Below are positions 10,691-22,172 of a stretch of DNA of 64,000 nt, piece by piece. Within the stretch, counting starts at the first letter, position 1. Each line of letters begins with the position of its first letter. Position numbers and translations under genes: made by a program. The notes under the pieces were generated by a model. The model saw nothing but the letters and a program-made list of their open reading frames with translations. It did not search any database and had not been told where the DNA came from. The stretch is from Rotaria sp. Silwood1 (taxonomy: Eukaryota; Rotifera; Eurotatoria; Philodinida; Philodinidae): NCBI GenBank assembly GCA_905250075.1, contig CAJNOP010000030.1, positions 65,788 to 129,787 on the forward strand, in the 5' to 3' direction.

Positions 10691-13263
10691 ATGGTTGATA
10701 CACAGCCAGCACCAATACTAACATGGTGAGTCTTTTTTTTTTCTTACAACCTTCACCTTTACAAGTGAAGATCAACATGAAAGTTTTCACGTAAAAATGT
10801 ATATTTTTTCAGGAATTCAGAACACTATGATTGGAAGAGATGGAAGCATATTTTCTACAGTTTATTCGCTATGACGACCTTGATAGGTATTATTCTAATT
10901 GTGTTGATTATTCCAAATTTTTCAAGACACGAGACAATTTCTTTCATTATTATTTATCAAACCAACATGAATGACATTAATTTACCAAAATTCGTTGATC
11001 TAGATTCGCTTACTATCAGTGTACGTATATGTTGTATCCTACTGTTATTTATTGTTTCTTTTTCCAATAGCTTAATACACATCTTGATTTACCTAATGTA
11101 AATGTTAATAAGGCTCAATTTGTACCTATGGTTACAAATGAAGATAATAGGAAGCGAGACACAATTAAGAAGTACAGCAAAAATATTACGATCTTCTTAC
11201 ATTTATTGTTTTTGTTTTTTATTGTAGTTTGAACCTATGTAAAACTCAAGAGAAAGATACTATTGGGGATCTTTTTATCCTTCATCTTTCGATTGAATAT
11301 CCATTAAATTATACTATGCTGGTACATCAACAATATTTGGTCGACAATACAAAAATCTACAACAGTTCTGCATATAAACAATTCAGTTTCCCAATCAAGT
11401 TCATTAACGGACAAACACTTAATGTAAACATGAGTTTCTGTTCGTTTAATCAAGTCACATCATCAAGTATGCACAATACTCTTCAAACAGAAATATACAG
11501 TGGAAATATCTATCGATCTATCTATCTATTTATATAAAAACAGAGTATTAGATAGATAAAGAAAAATTCAACAATTTTATACTAAAAGATGTTTATGAAG
11601 TTTCCATTCAACCATCAACATAGAAGAGGAATAGGCATCATAGAACAGAGCATAAGATACATAAAATAACTAGAAGATAAATCTGGTAAACATATTGAAA
11701 CATCAAATGTTTTATAGTGTCGACACACTCTACTGGTATTCAAAAGCGAAATTTAAAGGACATTGCCTGCACTGGCAAAACCTGTTCAGTAAATAATTTT
11801 AAACAAAATCAAAATTGGAATGAGAAGATTCTTCTGAATATTAACAACAAAAGTACATTTGGTCCATGCCAAGGTAAGCAATAAAATTCAAGTAATCATA
11901 TTCGTTTGATTACAACAGAATTTTTATCATTTATACTAACTTATTTGGATTCATCAGATTTTTTCTGAAAGACATAGACTTTCATATTTTCTTTGCTTTC
12001 ATTTGAATATGTTTTACTTTGCTAAGAAAAGGTGATTGTGAAGATACTTTAAAATCTCAATAAAAATATTATATTTATTCATACATATAGGTGGTCTTTA
12101 TCCTAATGATGATAAGTGTGTTGCGTATACATATGGATCTGATCCAATTCAAGTTATTGACTGTCATCTTCCAAAAGGTCCCTATGCTCCTATTGTAGTA
12201 CTTCTCATTCACGGTGGTTTCTGGTGCGGTAAATTCAACCGTTCAATTGAAGACGCCGTAGGCAATGATCTTCTTCGTTTTAAAATTGTTGTGTGTAATT
12301 TGGACTATCGTTCTATTGGAAACGGAGGTGATTATCCGAATACATTCTATGATGTTGCCAATGGTACTGATCTTATTCGAACAATTGCTCAGGAACATGG
12401 CTTCAACAGTAATCGAGTGATTGTCGTCGGTCACTCAGCTGGTGGACAATTGGGAGGCTATATTACAGGACGCTTTCGACTAATGCCAAATCAACCTGGA
12501 TATAGCACGAATCCTCTTCGTCCTATAGCTTTTGTCAGTCAAGCGGGCCTGAATAATATGTGGGATGCTTGCGATCAGGCTAACGAAACAGGTTCTGGTG
12601 CAGCAATCTCATTTCTTGGTGGAACGTATCAAATGTATCCAGAACGATATGTGTTATCATCATTGGCGGCTTCCAGCAATCTTTCAGTCAAGTTAGTGTA
12701 GACCTCTGTAATTTCTTAGTAATGAAAATTCTTGCAAAAACCAGTTCCAATTTTAACAGAATTTTAAAAAAAGAACTGACTACATGAAATCGTCCAGTAG
12801 CGAAAGAGTGGACAACTCATTTTTTACTTCTCCCTGATAGAAATGACATGTTTTATCAGTTTGACATGTTCTGGAAAAGAATGATTGTTCATACGAATAT
12901 TTCCCATAAATATTTTAAAGATAATGAAGCTTATTGTAACAGTTGTGACTCGGTCTACGGAGTTTTCTATAATATCACAGAGAAAGAAAATAATTTTTAT
13001 GAATCCAACATTAATCTTATACCTTTAGAGCACAATATCCAAGTCAATACCTGCCATTAGAAGTGCCAATACAAGCTATAACAGGAGCAGTAGATATCAC
13101 TGTACCTATTAGTCAAACAATAACTTTTGCTGAACAAGCCAGAAATGCTGGTGATAACTGTACCAGAGTGATTGTTGAAGGTGAAGATCATTTTGTTCAT
13201 TTGAATATTTCTTCAAAGTCTTGGAATAGAACACTGACTTTTATCTTATCTTTCATTCCGTGA
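10691..13263 (+). CDS. Membrane-anchored alpha/beta hydrolase (BD-FAE/HSL-type), 7 exons
   Basis: Seven exons with GT/AG borders join in one frame to 524 residues: 10691-10725, 10813-11020, 11071-11171, 11228-11466, 11718-11873, 12091-12691, 13029-13263. A short cytoplasmic N-terminus is followed by one hydrophobic helix (residues about 26-46), a roughly 190-residue polar linker with Asn-glycosylation motifs and cysteines, then the catalytic domain from about residue 247. The domain shows the oxyanion loop HGGFW (287-291), the nucleophile elbow GHSAGG with Ser362, Asp470 in GAVDITVP and His502 in EDHFVH, which is a complete triad. The topology predicts a type II membrane protein with an extracellular or lumenal esterase, lipase or amidase of the COG0657 group. 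The substrate is unknown. The linker is not one I recognise. The 335-bp last intron and several short ones agree with frame and phase throughout. Confidence 0.82.
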
Positions 13264-13716
13264 ACAACAAAGCAATCATGACTTATAACGATAGACCCTT
13301 AAAATGTTTGTTCCTCTATGAGTATTTTTTTCGGAAATAATTGAATTTTCTGTGGAAAAAATAAATTCAATGGAATACGATATAACAAACATCAATCTAA
13401 AACTTTTGGTCAATGTAGATTTATATTACTATTTTATCTAAACGAAGATCAGAATGTGAAGTATCAAAGTAGTTTTCATCGTTTGACTATACAGTGTTCA
13501 GATATATTATCAACACAAATAACGAACGAGAAACATCAAAGAAAAAACGAAATCGTCAACTTAAATAATAAGTCCAATGTATTAGATGAAGGAATTTTTT
13601 GCTGAATTATATATTAGAATACATTGGTTTTATGATTATTTAATTTGATGGTATCGTAAAATATTCTAATCAATATTGAAATAGAATCTAATTAACATAT
13701 TATTCAATAACCTAGT
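13264..13716. other. Intergenic, no gene seen
   Basis: Downstream region of the anchored hydrolase gene up to the LTR-like repeat. AT-rich, no coding frame. Nothing specific was seen. Confidence 0.6.
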
Positions 13717-14421
13717 TGTCATCGATACAGCTCACACTGTATGTTTACGTTTGCACTATAAAAAGAAGTAGATCGTCGTGATTTTGAGTTAGTTTCAATA
13801 CAGAGATAAAAGAGTTTTCATCAAATCATCTAATACAATTCTTAGCCTAAACTGAAACAAGAATGCTTAATAGAGTAATGTGTCCTCATAAATACGTTCA
13901 AACTACTTATAAACGTTTATTTGTTGCAGAAATTTTACGCATTTCAATGGATAAGAGTATGAATGTCTGTGATCGTTTAAACATAGTTTTCGAGACATAT
14001 CAAACAGTTTTAACAGTGTGGATGGGCATGAGCACTCTATTTGGTTCCAATTATACCTACACCAACATTCAAATCCATCCATGCCTCACAACAACACATG
14101 CTCAAGCTGACCCATACCCAATATCTAGACTAGCATAAAGAGAAGCACAATACTGTAAGTTAGATATAACGAAGAATATATCTAACATGTACCAAGATCA
14201 CTATAGCAGAACTTTACAAATAAAAAGAATCGAATTCTATTGATTCCTTATTTAATCATCGCACAAGCGTGACTATTTCTCGTAGAATCATAATGCAGCA
14301 GCAGGAGGATAAGACTTAAAAACGAGAATATGTATGTATAGAAAGTAGTAAACTAAACAAAAGAAAAACATAATGGTTTGTGCAATTTTAAAATAAATAT
14401 AGAACGATAGTGGATTTTTCA
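13717..14421 (+). repeat. LTR-like dispersed repeat, copy A
   Basis: This stretch and 24163-24679 are diverged copies of one element in the same orientation. Both begin TGTSATC, share an ACAGCTSACACTGTA start, a TATA box (GCACTATAAAAAG near 13755), a GTTAGTTTCAAT block about 40 bp after it, a CGTTCAAACTACTTA block, an AATAAA-containing 3' part and a shared end GATTTTTCA. TG at the start, CA at the end, a TATA box and a late poly-A signal are what a long terminal repeat has, but no target-site duplication is visible and no retroelement body lies next to it. The middle of copy A carries GT-rich and CA-rich stretches that could pair. The 91-codon frame at 13863-14138 lies inside the repeat and is not taken as a gene. 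Confidence 0.6.
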
Positions 14422-14490
14422 GAGTACGTGTGTGGGTATGCGTGTGAGTATGGTTCTTCTATTTATCTACACCCACTCACACCCATATTG
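14422..14490. repeat. GT/CA-rich imperfect inverted repeat
   Basis: A G/T-rich arm (GTGTGTGGGTATGCG, 14428-14442) faces a C/A-rich arm (ACACCCACTCACACCCATA, 14469-14487) across a short AT spacer. It belongs to the set of similar stem-loops at 17091-17222, 19440-19531 and 24402-24468. It directly abuts the end of the LTR-like copy A. Confidence 0.6.
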
Positions 14491-14507
14491 AATCAATTTT
14501 AAATTGT

Positions 14508-15361
14508 ATGATTTTGTGTCAAGAAGCTTTACGTAAAAGTCCTTGTGCAATGCATTTTATTGCGTGGAATGTTTCGCAATTGTTAATTTACAATTTTTCT
14601 CTGTTGACACGTCTTTTTCTATTTGGTTTTAATATCAAGACAGTTTACATAGAAGTTTGGTATTGCAAATTTCGTAATTATTTCTTTTATATATTGTTAG
14701 CTACTGGATGGTATTACAAAATTTTAGCGTCCGTTGATCGATATTTTGCTAGTTCTCGCAATGCTCTTCGTCGTCAATGGAGTTCACCTAAGATTGCTAT
14801 GCGATTTATTATCGTTAATATTTTCTTCTGGTGTTTGATATATATCCATATTGTTGTTTTCTATAAAAATTATCCAAATAATTATTTACCTCAAAAAAAG
14901 GTACTTATGGCACGTTTTTTAGTATTTATATGTTAATTGATAATGGTATTCTTCCATTGCTTTTCATGATTGTTTTTGGACTCGTCACATTTAAGAATGT
15001 TCGACATATAAAATAAAATATCAAACCAATTGTAACAAGTATTACTACTAATCAATCAAATCAAATAAATAAAGTGTTGAGAAAAGATTCTCAATTTGTT
15101 AAAATATTATTAAATCAAATTGTTCTTTACATTATCTTCAATATACTCAAACCATGTTTTCTTCTTTATCAAACACTTACAATAGATGTTCGAAAATCAC
15201 TTTTTCATCTAGAAGTAGAAGCGTTATTGAATAATATGTCGTATTTTTTCATTTATATTGGATTTTCATTAAAATTTTTCATCAATATTTTATCGTCATC
15301 TTTGTTTCGAAATGAATTTAAACAATTTATTCATAAAAAAAAATATTTCATCGTCGAATAA
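14508..15361 (+). pseudogene. Decayed rhodopsin-like 7TM receptor
   Basis: The reading gives several membrane helices in 7TM order. The part corresponding to TM2-TM4 includes a tryptophan-cysteine pair (VWYCKFRNYF) before TM3 and a DRY-like SVDRYFASS after TM3. After a frame break at the A7 run (14893-14899) the reading resumes with TM5 (ILPLLFMIVFGLVTF), an intracellular loop, TM6 and TM7 and a Lys-rich end at 15361. An in-frame TAA follows RHIK near 15015. No TM1 or start methionine is convincing. The pattern resembles the large peptide-receptor-like families of bdelloids. Two lesions plus a missing N-terminus make this a pseudogene unless the first lesion is an assembly error; the stop would remain. 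Confidence 0.7.
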
Positions 15362-17089
15362 TACAATCAACGTCAACAATGCAATCAAATAGAATACCGC
15401 GTTAAATCGAAACAACAGAAATATCAAAAAATAATATTCATATAGCTTGTACTTTGTGTCGTTTTTTGCTATTGTATTGGTTATGTATAAAAAATAAATA
15501 TAAATTGTCCTATATAATAACGAAGTTTTTGTTTCACAATTATCTCTCTCATCTTGTGCGATAGCGACCTAGGTTTTTTTGAAAGAATCGTCTTTCAATT
15601 CGCTACAAAACAGTTTATTTTTATTAATTTAAACAATCTCCATGACTTTGGGACAATCGATACAGAGGATTGATTCAACTTTCACAACTTTTCAACACAA
15701 TGTCCTCTTTTATTCGTTTCACAGCACGTTTTAATTCTTCAATTAGAGTCTTCTTTGATTGAACATGCTTTCACTTTTCGAATCATAGTTTTTTACTTGG
15801 ACAATCTGTGGATGGTCACGCGAACGTAATAAATTGATAGAGCCGTGTTTCCTGCTCATTTTATACCATCGGCGAATTATATGATAGCCGACTGAACCAT
15901 TCAAATATTTCAGATGTTGATTTGCCATTTTCTTAATTGGATTAATGTACAAGATTTTCAAGGTTTTGACTTTTCATTATCCGAAAAATTACTGTAAAGT
16001 AATCTGCAGAAAAACAACACATGGATTTTTAGAGACTTGAAAGGTGACTCTTAAAAAAAAAGATTAGGTCACTAGCGTAAAACATAGAAGATAATTGCGA
16101 AACAGAAAAACTGCCATTATTTCTAGAACATCCATTATATTCAAAACGATAAATCGTTCTTGACAATATACTGAACGTTCTTAATGCAATATAACTTATA
16201 GTTTTAGTATTTCGAAACCTTTTGACAAAAGAATCGATGCACTGTTATCTTTATTTATATTGGTAATCCGATCTAAACGGTTCTTTACATTGACCAAGAT
16301 CAAATATCTCATATTTGGTATTAAATCACTTTGATCGATGGATCGGCAACTATTATTCATGATTTACCAATAACGATGAAGTCCAAACTTTGGTGCTAAT
16401 AGTTGACTTTAACAATTCTTGGTCGAATCTTGATTTTAATACGAAATGAGATCATCATTAATACATGCGAGGCGATTTGATTCTACAGAGTTGCCAAAAA
16501 TGTTTTTTTTTCAGTAGACAAAGCTCAAACGCAAAGAAAAATAAAAGTCCGTTGCAAATTGGATTTATGAATATAACTGATGATTTATAGAGTGATATGA
16601 GCTATAGAATAACGAAAGGTTTGAAAAATTGAAGAGTATAATTGGGTACTTCAATAGATAGTCACCCCAAAAAAACTAAATGTTCTTACAAAACGTTTTT
16701 GTTTACCAGACTTTGTAGAGCTATCTGCGCTGATCATTTTTGTAAAAAAAATTTAAATTTGACAAATAAATGACGGTGCCTGAGTCAAAATACTGAAATA
16801 TGTTCTCTCTCCATATCTCAGTCAAATCATTTCAAGTGAACTTTTAAAAATTATATGAATCAGCCTTAAAAGACTGGTACACATATGATGGTATCCGAAT
16901 TCGAGAACATTGTTGTTATCGTACACATTTGCATCATATTTCGTCGGTTTTCAAATAGATAAAACTTTAGAGAAAAACTGAGATAAACTCCGAATAACTC
17001 GATGAATATTCCTGTTTTGTTACCATTATGTTTCACTAGTATTAAAATCGCATTTAATTATTTTTTTACTCTGCTCCGTATTTTATTAT
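15362..17089. other. Intergenic, no gene recognised
   Basis: About 1.7 kb of AT-rich DNA. A minus-strand 72-codon frame at 15743-15961 is Lys/Arg-rich and loosely like the tail of a transposase, but no catalytic motif is present and I do not call it. No other structure was seen. Confidence 0.5.
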
Positions 17090-17222
17090 AGGGTGTGGGT
17101 GTGGGGCGTAAGCCAACTCTTTCCTCTCTTCCAGACCCCCGTCCGCACCCACACCCACCCACATATCCATACCGACACCCACGCCCACACCACACGTCCA
17201 GACCCACACCCACACCCTCAAA
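17090..17222. repeat. Telomere-like GGGTGT interstitial inverted repeat
   Basis: The left arm reads GGGTGTGGGTGTGGGG (17091-17106), about two and a half GGGTGT units. The right side (17137-17222) is its complement in type: repeated CCCACACCCACACCC with variants such as CACCCACGCCCACACC. The strand switch from G/T to C/A falls near 17120. GGGTGT is a permutation of TGTGGG, which I recall as the Adineta vaga telomere unit. In DNA this AT-rich the block stands out strongly. Open frames across it on both strands (17058-17249 and 17093-17314) are repeat translation, not genes. It lies just past the 3' end of the UGT gene. Confidence 0.75.
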
Positions 17223-17397
17223 TTTCAAGGATATACGTGAGTTCCACATTTCAGCTCCAAAGGAACTGCGCTAACAAGCTTTTTATTTCTTATAAGGGTG
17301 TTAGTTTTCTCTGATCCCACACTCACACTCTCAAGCTTAGAACAAATATGAAGCATGTACAAGAATTTACTAACATATTGTTTAAATAATAGTTTAA

Positions 17398-19086
17398 TCA
17401 GTCTATTTTATTCTTTCTGTTGCGTCTATAACATTTTCGAAAGAGATAGAGGATGACTATGATCGGTAGAATTATATAAATCAGTATCAAATCAATCATA
17501 TATCGTTGATAAAATGGTAAACTGTTCTGAAATGGTACATAACGATCTAAATTGCCGTTAACATTGACAAAAAATTCAATTTCTTCTACAGCTCTCTTTA
17601 CACCACCAGCATGCTTCATTTCAAGGGACATCATTTGAACTGCTTTCTCATATGTAGTGTTTTTCCACATGATGAGTAATTTCTTTGTGACATCGTTTGC
17701 TGAAAATGTATAATAATGAAAACGATCAGGTTGGATCAGTGATTGCCATACGGATGGGGGAACAAATAGAGATTGTCCAACACCTGAATAATCAATGGCC
17801 ATAGCATTTACAAATTGATCTTTGCACAGTGGTAAGCATAGTATCGGTTTTCGAAAGTACAGACTTTCGCCAATGGATCCCATGCCACAATGACTTATGA
17901 ATAGACTGACTGAATTTTGTTGTAATAACCATTTTTGTGGAACGAAATGATTTTCAACTCTACAGCGTTGTTCATCCGATAGAATACTTTGATATTCGTT
18001 GATCCCTATCTCTTTCTTCACCTTTTGAAAGTTATCATAATTGTACTGACGAAATGCGAATAGAATTGAAGCAGTGGGAGTTTTTAGAAGAAACTCCATT
18101 AGACCTTCAATTAAACTTTTCATTCGATCGATTTGAATTCGTGCAATACTACCAACAGATACATAAATAATCGAATGTTTTGGTTTGGATTGAATCCATC
18201 TGACTAGATCATTGTTAGCATAGTGATTGGATGCTTCGTCAATAAAAGCTCCAAGATATTTCTTGTAAGGATCTGAATCGGATGATAAAAAAAGTGTTTC
18301 TGGAAAACTGTACAACTGTAAACATTTTGTTGTTGTGAAAATTTGATTTTTTAACGTCAATGTTTCGTAAAATCGACCGGGTACTTGTGGAGGCGATCGG
18401 AAAAATGTCGAAAGCAATGGTAACAGTTTCATTGCAATTGAGGCAATTAAACGTAAATGAAATGCAGCATTATAGATACGATGTTTAAGTAGAGTAATTT
18501 GTTTTGATGATAGAAATGAATTCATGTGAGGTAAATTGATATGGAACTCGTCCAACTTGACCCCTGCAGTTTGGATCACACATGGTGTATTTGCTTCGTC
18601 ACTAAGAGTATGAATACCCTTGATAAACGAATCAACAATAACTACATCAAATTGTTCAATCATTAATATATGAACTGTTTTTCTCAATAGTGCATCAATA
18701 CTTCGAGCTAATGACGGTATCAATTGAGAGAGACTTTCCACCAATGAATGATTAGCAAAATATTCCTCGAGATCATTTTCTATTTTGATTTGATCGACGG
18801 GTGCATCAGCTGAATCATTAGTATAGAGAATACGAAACGAAGACGAATGCTGATAGGAGTCAAAGTCAATAAAATACTTTGCATAGGGTTCAGTAATAAA
18901 TGTCACATGATGATGTTTCATCGCTTTTGCTAATTCAAACAGTGGAATAACATGACCACCTGCACCAATAGTAACCATCAATGATTTAAGAGCTATTGAT
19001 GAAGGAAATAAAATAAATAACCAAAGAAGAAACATAATAACGAATCCTACATCAAAAATATTGTTGATGATATAGCAAAATCTCAA
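17398..19086 (-). CDS. UDP-glycosyltransferase (UGT, GT1 family), single exon
   Basis: The 562-residue product has the full UGT plan. An N-terminal hydrophobic signal (about 14-32) is followed by GAGGHVIPLFELAKAM with the catalytic-base His45. The C-terminal half carries the sugar-donor region: IYVSVGS (307-313), FVPQKWLLQQ (381-390), FISHCGMGSIGES (397-408) and LCKDQFVNAMA (420-430) with the DQ pair. A membrane anchor lies at about 534-552 with a basic RKCYRRNRKNK tail, as in ER-resident animal UGTs. The enzyme would move a sugar from a UDP-sugar to small lipophilic acceptors, a detoxification role. The usual THGG is SHCG here, a tolerated variation in divergent members. Length matches the family (about 500-560). 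It has no intron. GT-rich inverted repeats lie on both sides. Confidence 0.9.
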   Translation of the reverse strand: MRFCYIINNIFDVGFVIMFLLWLFILFPSSIALKSLMVTIGAGGHVIPLFELAKAMKHHHVTFITEPYAKYFIDFDSYQHSSSFRILYTNDSADAPVDQIKIENDLEEYFANHSLVESLSQLIPSLARSIDALLRKTVHILMIEQFDVVIVDSFIKGIHTLSDEANTPCVIQTAGVKLDEFHINLPHMNSFLSSKQITLLKHRIYNAAFHLRLIASIAMKLLPLLSTFFRSPPQVPGRFYETLTLKNQIFTTTKCLQLYSFPETLFLSSDSDPYKKYLGAFIDEASNHYANNDLVRWIQSKPKHSIIYVSVGSIARIQIDRMKSLIEGLMEFLLKTPTASILFAFRQYNYDNFQKVKKEIGINEYQSILSDEQRCRVENHFVPQKWLLQQNSVSLFISHCGMGSIGESLYFRKPILCLPLCKDQFVNAMAIDYSGVGQSLFVPPSVWQSLIQPDRFHYYTFSANDVTKKLLIMWKNTTYEKAVQMMSLEMKHAGGVKRAVEEIEFFVNVNGNLDRYVPFQNSLPFYQRYMIDLILIYIILPIIVILYLFRKCYRRNRKNKID

Positions 19087-19439
19087 TTGTGACTTTCGAA
19101 TATTTTTCTTTTCGTCTTTTAATATTGTGTCAATATAAAAACCAACGTGTCTCTTATAAGCAAAAGGTTATCCATCGACAACAATGAGTCACAGCTAAAA
19201 AGAATAGAGTGAAAGTATGCCAGTGAATATTGATGAGTATTCGCGATTCAACAACATCAGCTTCCTACAGCGTATGAAGGCTTTAGAGAAGAAGTACTGC
19301 TCGTCTAATGACTTTGATAGAAAAAGAGACCAGAAATTTTTCATCAAAACTTTATCTTCAAGATATTTTTTTTCTCCAGTGAACTTTTTCACGGTTCTGC
19401 ACTATTAACGTATTTGAATGAAAGATCAATCCTTCCATA

Positions 19440-19531
19440 CTAAGGGTGTTGGTGGGTGTGGGTGAGTATGGTTGCGGTGTAGATGTGATTGAAAAAGAGA
19501 TCCACACCCCACATCTACACATCCACACCCT
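19440..19531. repeat. GT/CA-rich inverted repeat (telomere-like)
   Basis: The left arm GGGTGTTGGTGGGTGTGGGT (19444-19463) faces a right arm with CCACACCCCACATCTACAC and CACACCCTG (ending 19531). The loop region includes a short imperfect GTAGATGTGATTG/ATCTACACATC pairing. It is the same kind of element as at 17090-17222, upstream of the UGT gene instead of downstream. Confidence 0.65.
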
Positions 19532-19588
19532 GTTGTTATTGATATTCATGTTTATTTTTCATTTCTTTTATAATTTTCTGTAAAAAGT

Positions 19589-19642
19589 TGTGAGTGTAAG
19601 TATAAATGAATATGTATTTATACTCTTTGCATCACACTCACA
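19589..19642. repeat. Imperfect hairpin TGTGAGTGT...ACACTCACA
   Basis: The arm TGTGAGTGTAAGTATAAAT (19589-19607) pairs with the complement of ATTTATACTC and CACACTCACA (19616-19642), with a bulge on the right side. It sits 58 bp after the preceding GT-rich repeat and looks like a shorter, more diverged member of the same class. Confidence 0.55.
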
Positions 19643-22172
19643 GCCATAACCCAGTTACTTAAAAAAATCCATAACAATTCATTTCACTGGTTATTGTTTG
19701 AATCTGCACACAGGAAGTTTCATGCTTTCAGCTATTTCACAAGCATAGAAATCATTCAATTGATTTGATAACTTTTGCATCCTTTTCATTTCATGAAATC
19801 GGTTATTTCAGAAAACATTAAAAATGCTCTATTATTTGCATTACTTTGACATCATTTTCATTGCCTGATTTTCATTTTTCTGGAAAACTAAAATCATCGG
19901 ATTAGTTTGATTATTTGTGAGTCAATTGCATTGCATGATTTTTATTAGTTTGCAAAAAAGGAAAGTGTCGCATTTTATTTTGATAACATTCGTACCACGT
20001 TACTCGCAAGAAATCAAATTAAATTTCTTAGGTGTAAAGTTTTTATCTCATTTACACTACATAATGGTGTTTTTTGGAAAACCTAAAATCTTTTCATTAC
20101 TCTCATGAGTTTTGCACGATTTGAGTTCCATGATTTGGAGTGTTTCGCGAAAGAAAAATTATTCCTTTACTTGAATTACTTTTACATTTGAAATATTCAA
20201 TTTCAATCATCTTACAAACGATAAATAATTTGAATCCATTTTTTAAAGAAAAATTGTTTTAATCGATGTCTTGTGTACGAAATTCATCGGCTGTCATGAT
20301 TGCTCTTAAAAGATTAACCATCAAAATGATGAATTTGTAAAGACAGAAAACATGTTCTGCTCTGCTTTTTCTAAAATTCTTAAGTATTTATAATTTTCCA
20401 TGTATGTGTCACTTAACTTGACTGTAGAGTAAATGGACTTTAGAAAACTTCATAGTTGATGTTCTTGGAGAGCAACTAGCCCAGACTTTTTGAAAAGTTT
20501 GGTAAAACTATGTAAATTCAGGTAGGTACTACTATCCACTTAACGAAGTAGTTATATCAAAGAAAATGAATTCAAGGTTTTTGTTTCTCATTCTACTCAG
20601 TATGTTATTTTCGTACATTGTTAATGATTAATTTTCCATCATTTTCATGAATTGAAATCCCGATTTTCATCAATGAATTTCGAAAAATGTCAAAGAATAC
20701 GTATAGTTCATCATCAAAAGTGGCTTTTTTTTTCATTTCACGACATCGCTTTTCTCAGGAAAAAATTTCATTCAAACGATGTAAATTCTATCAATATTTG
20801 TTATTTTATGAGTCACTGAAAATCTTTTTTTGAATGGTAAACACCGCGCATCTCTGTTTCGTTCCTATTGAAAGTTATTCAGAAAGTATTGACTTACGTC
20901 ATATATTTAGTATACATTTATTTTAACTAAAACATAATATGATTCAATGTCATCATCAATTTAAAACATTTTACAATGAATAAAAATTTTTCTACAACAT
21001 TCAAACAATTCGTTCATATTCAACCAAAAGATACGAAAAAAAGAAACATATATTAATCTGTTATATTCAATACAATGCGTTTAATATTCAACCATATAAC
21101 ATGATTAATATTTCTGTGAACACGCTCCACCCAAAGACTTAATTTAATTTGTAAAAACCAGTCTATATATTGTATATCTAATGTTAAATCACGTCAAAAG
21201 ACATATACATGCTTGTAATGAATTTGTCAAGATTTTCTCATTTTTCAAAAAAAAAATCCAACTTGTTGTTTTTTCATAAAATAATTTAGAATATATTGTT
21301 CTTTAAAATGAATGAATAAGGTTGTGTTTTTTGATGAAGCTCTACTTCTCAACTAATTACTAAACGAACTTTATTGTAAAATCTTTCGTGCATATATTTG
21401 TTTTGATGCATCAATTCTGTTCTAGTTCATTTCATGAGTATTGTTCGGAATTCCATACTTCAAATCCATAAACTACTAAAACATCAGTTTTATCTTGTTA
21501 TAATGCTGTAGCTATTGAATGGTTCTTTAACTTTTCTGATTTTGGCATCCCATATTTTTGTTAAAACCTTTAACACAAAACAAATCTCTTCCAACTATCT
21601 TTGGTATCTATTTCATATATAGCTATTAATTGTATACGTACTGTTTATGCTTTGATATGTTTAATGCACAAACAAGAAAAGAATAAAATTGAACTGTAAG
21701 TTAATTATTTTATCAGATAATTATATTAATTTTATGAACCTTTTTTTAACTAGACCCCGATTACATTTGAGAACATCTCAAAATTCGATAGTATAAAGTG
21801 CAATATCACTTGAATCTCTTGACAATAATAGTTTTTATGACAAAGATATTAATGTTGAATTTATATTTGCTATTTGTAATGGTTTATTAACTATAGATGG
21901 TGGTTCCAAAGAAACAAAGATACATCATTTTATTTTATTTATAATTTGCAAAAATGAAAAAATTTTTGGTTATTCGAAAAAGCTTGTTATTATTGCTCGT
22001 AAAATTGGTCGTCGTATATATTTATTATTTTACTTTTTTCTTTCATCAGATTCTTTCTAAGAAATATTCTATTGATGGATTATCACCATTGTTATCCGCC
22101 ATTTTCTATTGTAACGTTCTTAACTAGTTATTCTAATTTTAAGGACTGATGTTCAAAGTTTTTAGAACATAT
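19643..22172. other. Intergenic, no gene seen
   Basis: About 2.5 kb. 19700-20800 contains many loosely repeated short blocks built on CATGAAATC, GGAAAACTAAAATC and TTTTCATTTC, which may be an ancient degenerate repeat. 20900-22170 is plain AT-rich DNA. A plus-strand stretch near 21860-22020 reads with several stops and shows no domain. Confidence 0.45.

Noticed and set aside
13863..14138. 91-codon frame with a plausible start
   Set aside because: It lies within the LTR-like repeat, and copy B does not keep the frame open.
15743..15961. 72-codon minus frame, basic, reminiscent of a transposase tail
   Set aside because: No catalytic residues or inverted ends around it; resemblance too weak.
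17058..17314. Open frames on both strands rich in Gly/Val or Thr/His
   Set aside because: Both are translations of the GT/CA repeat block.
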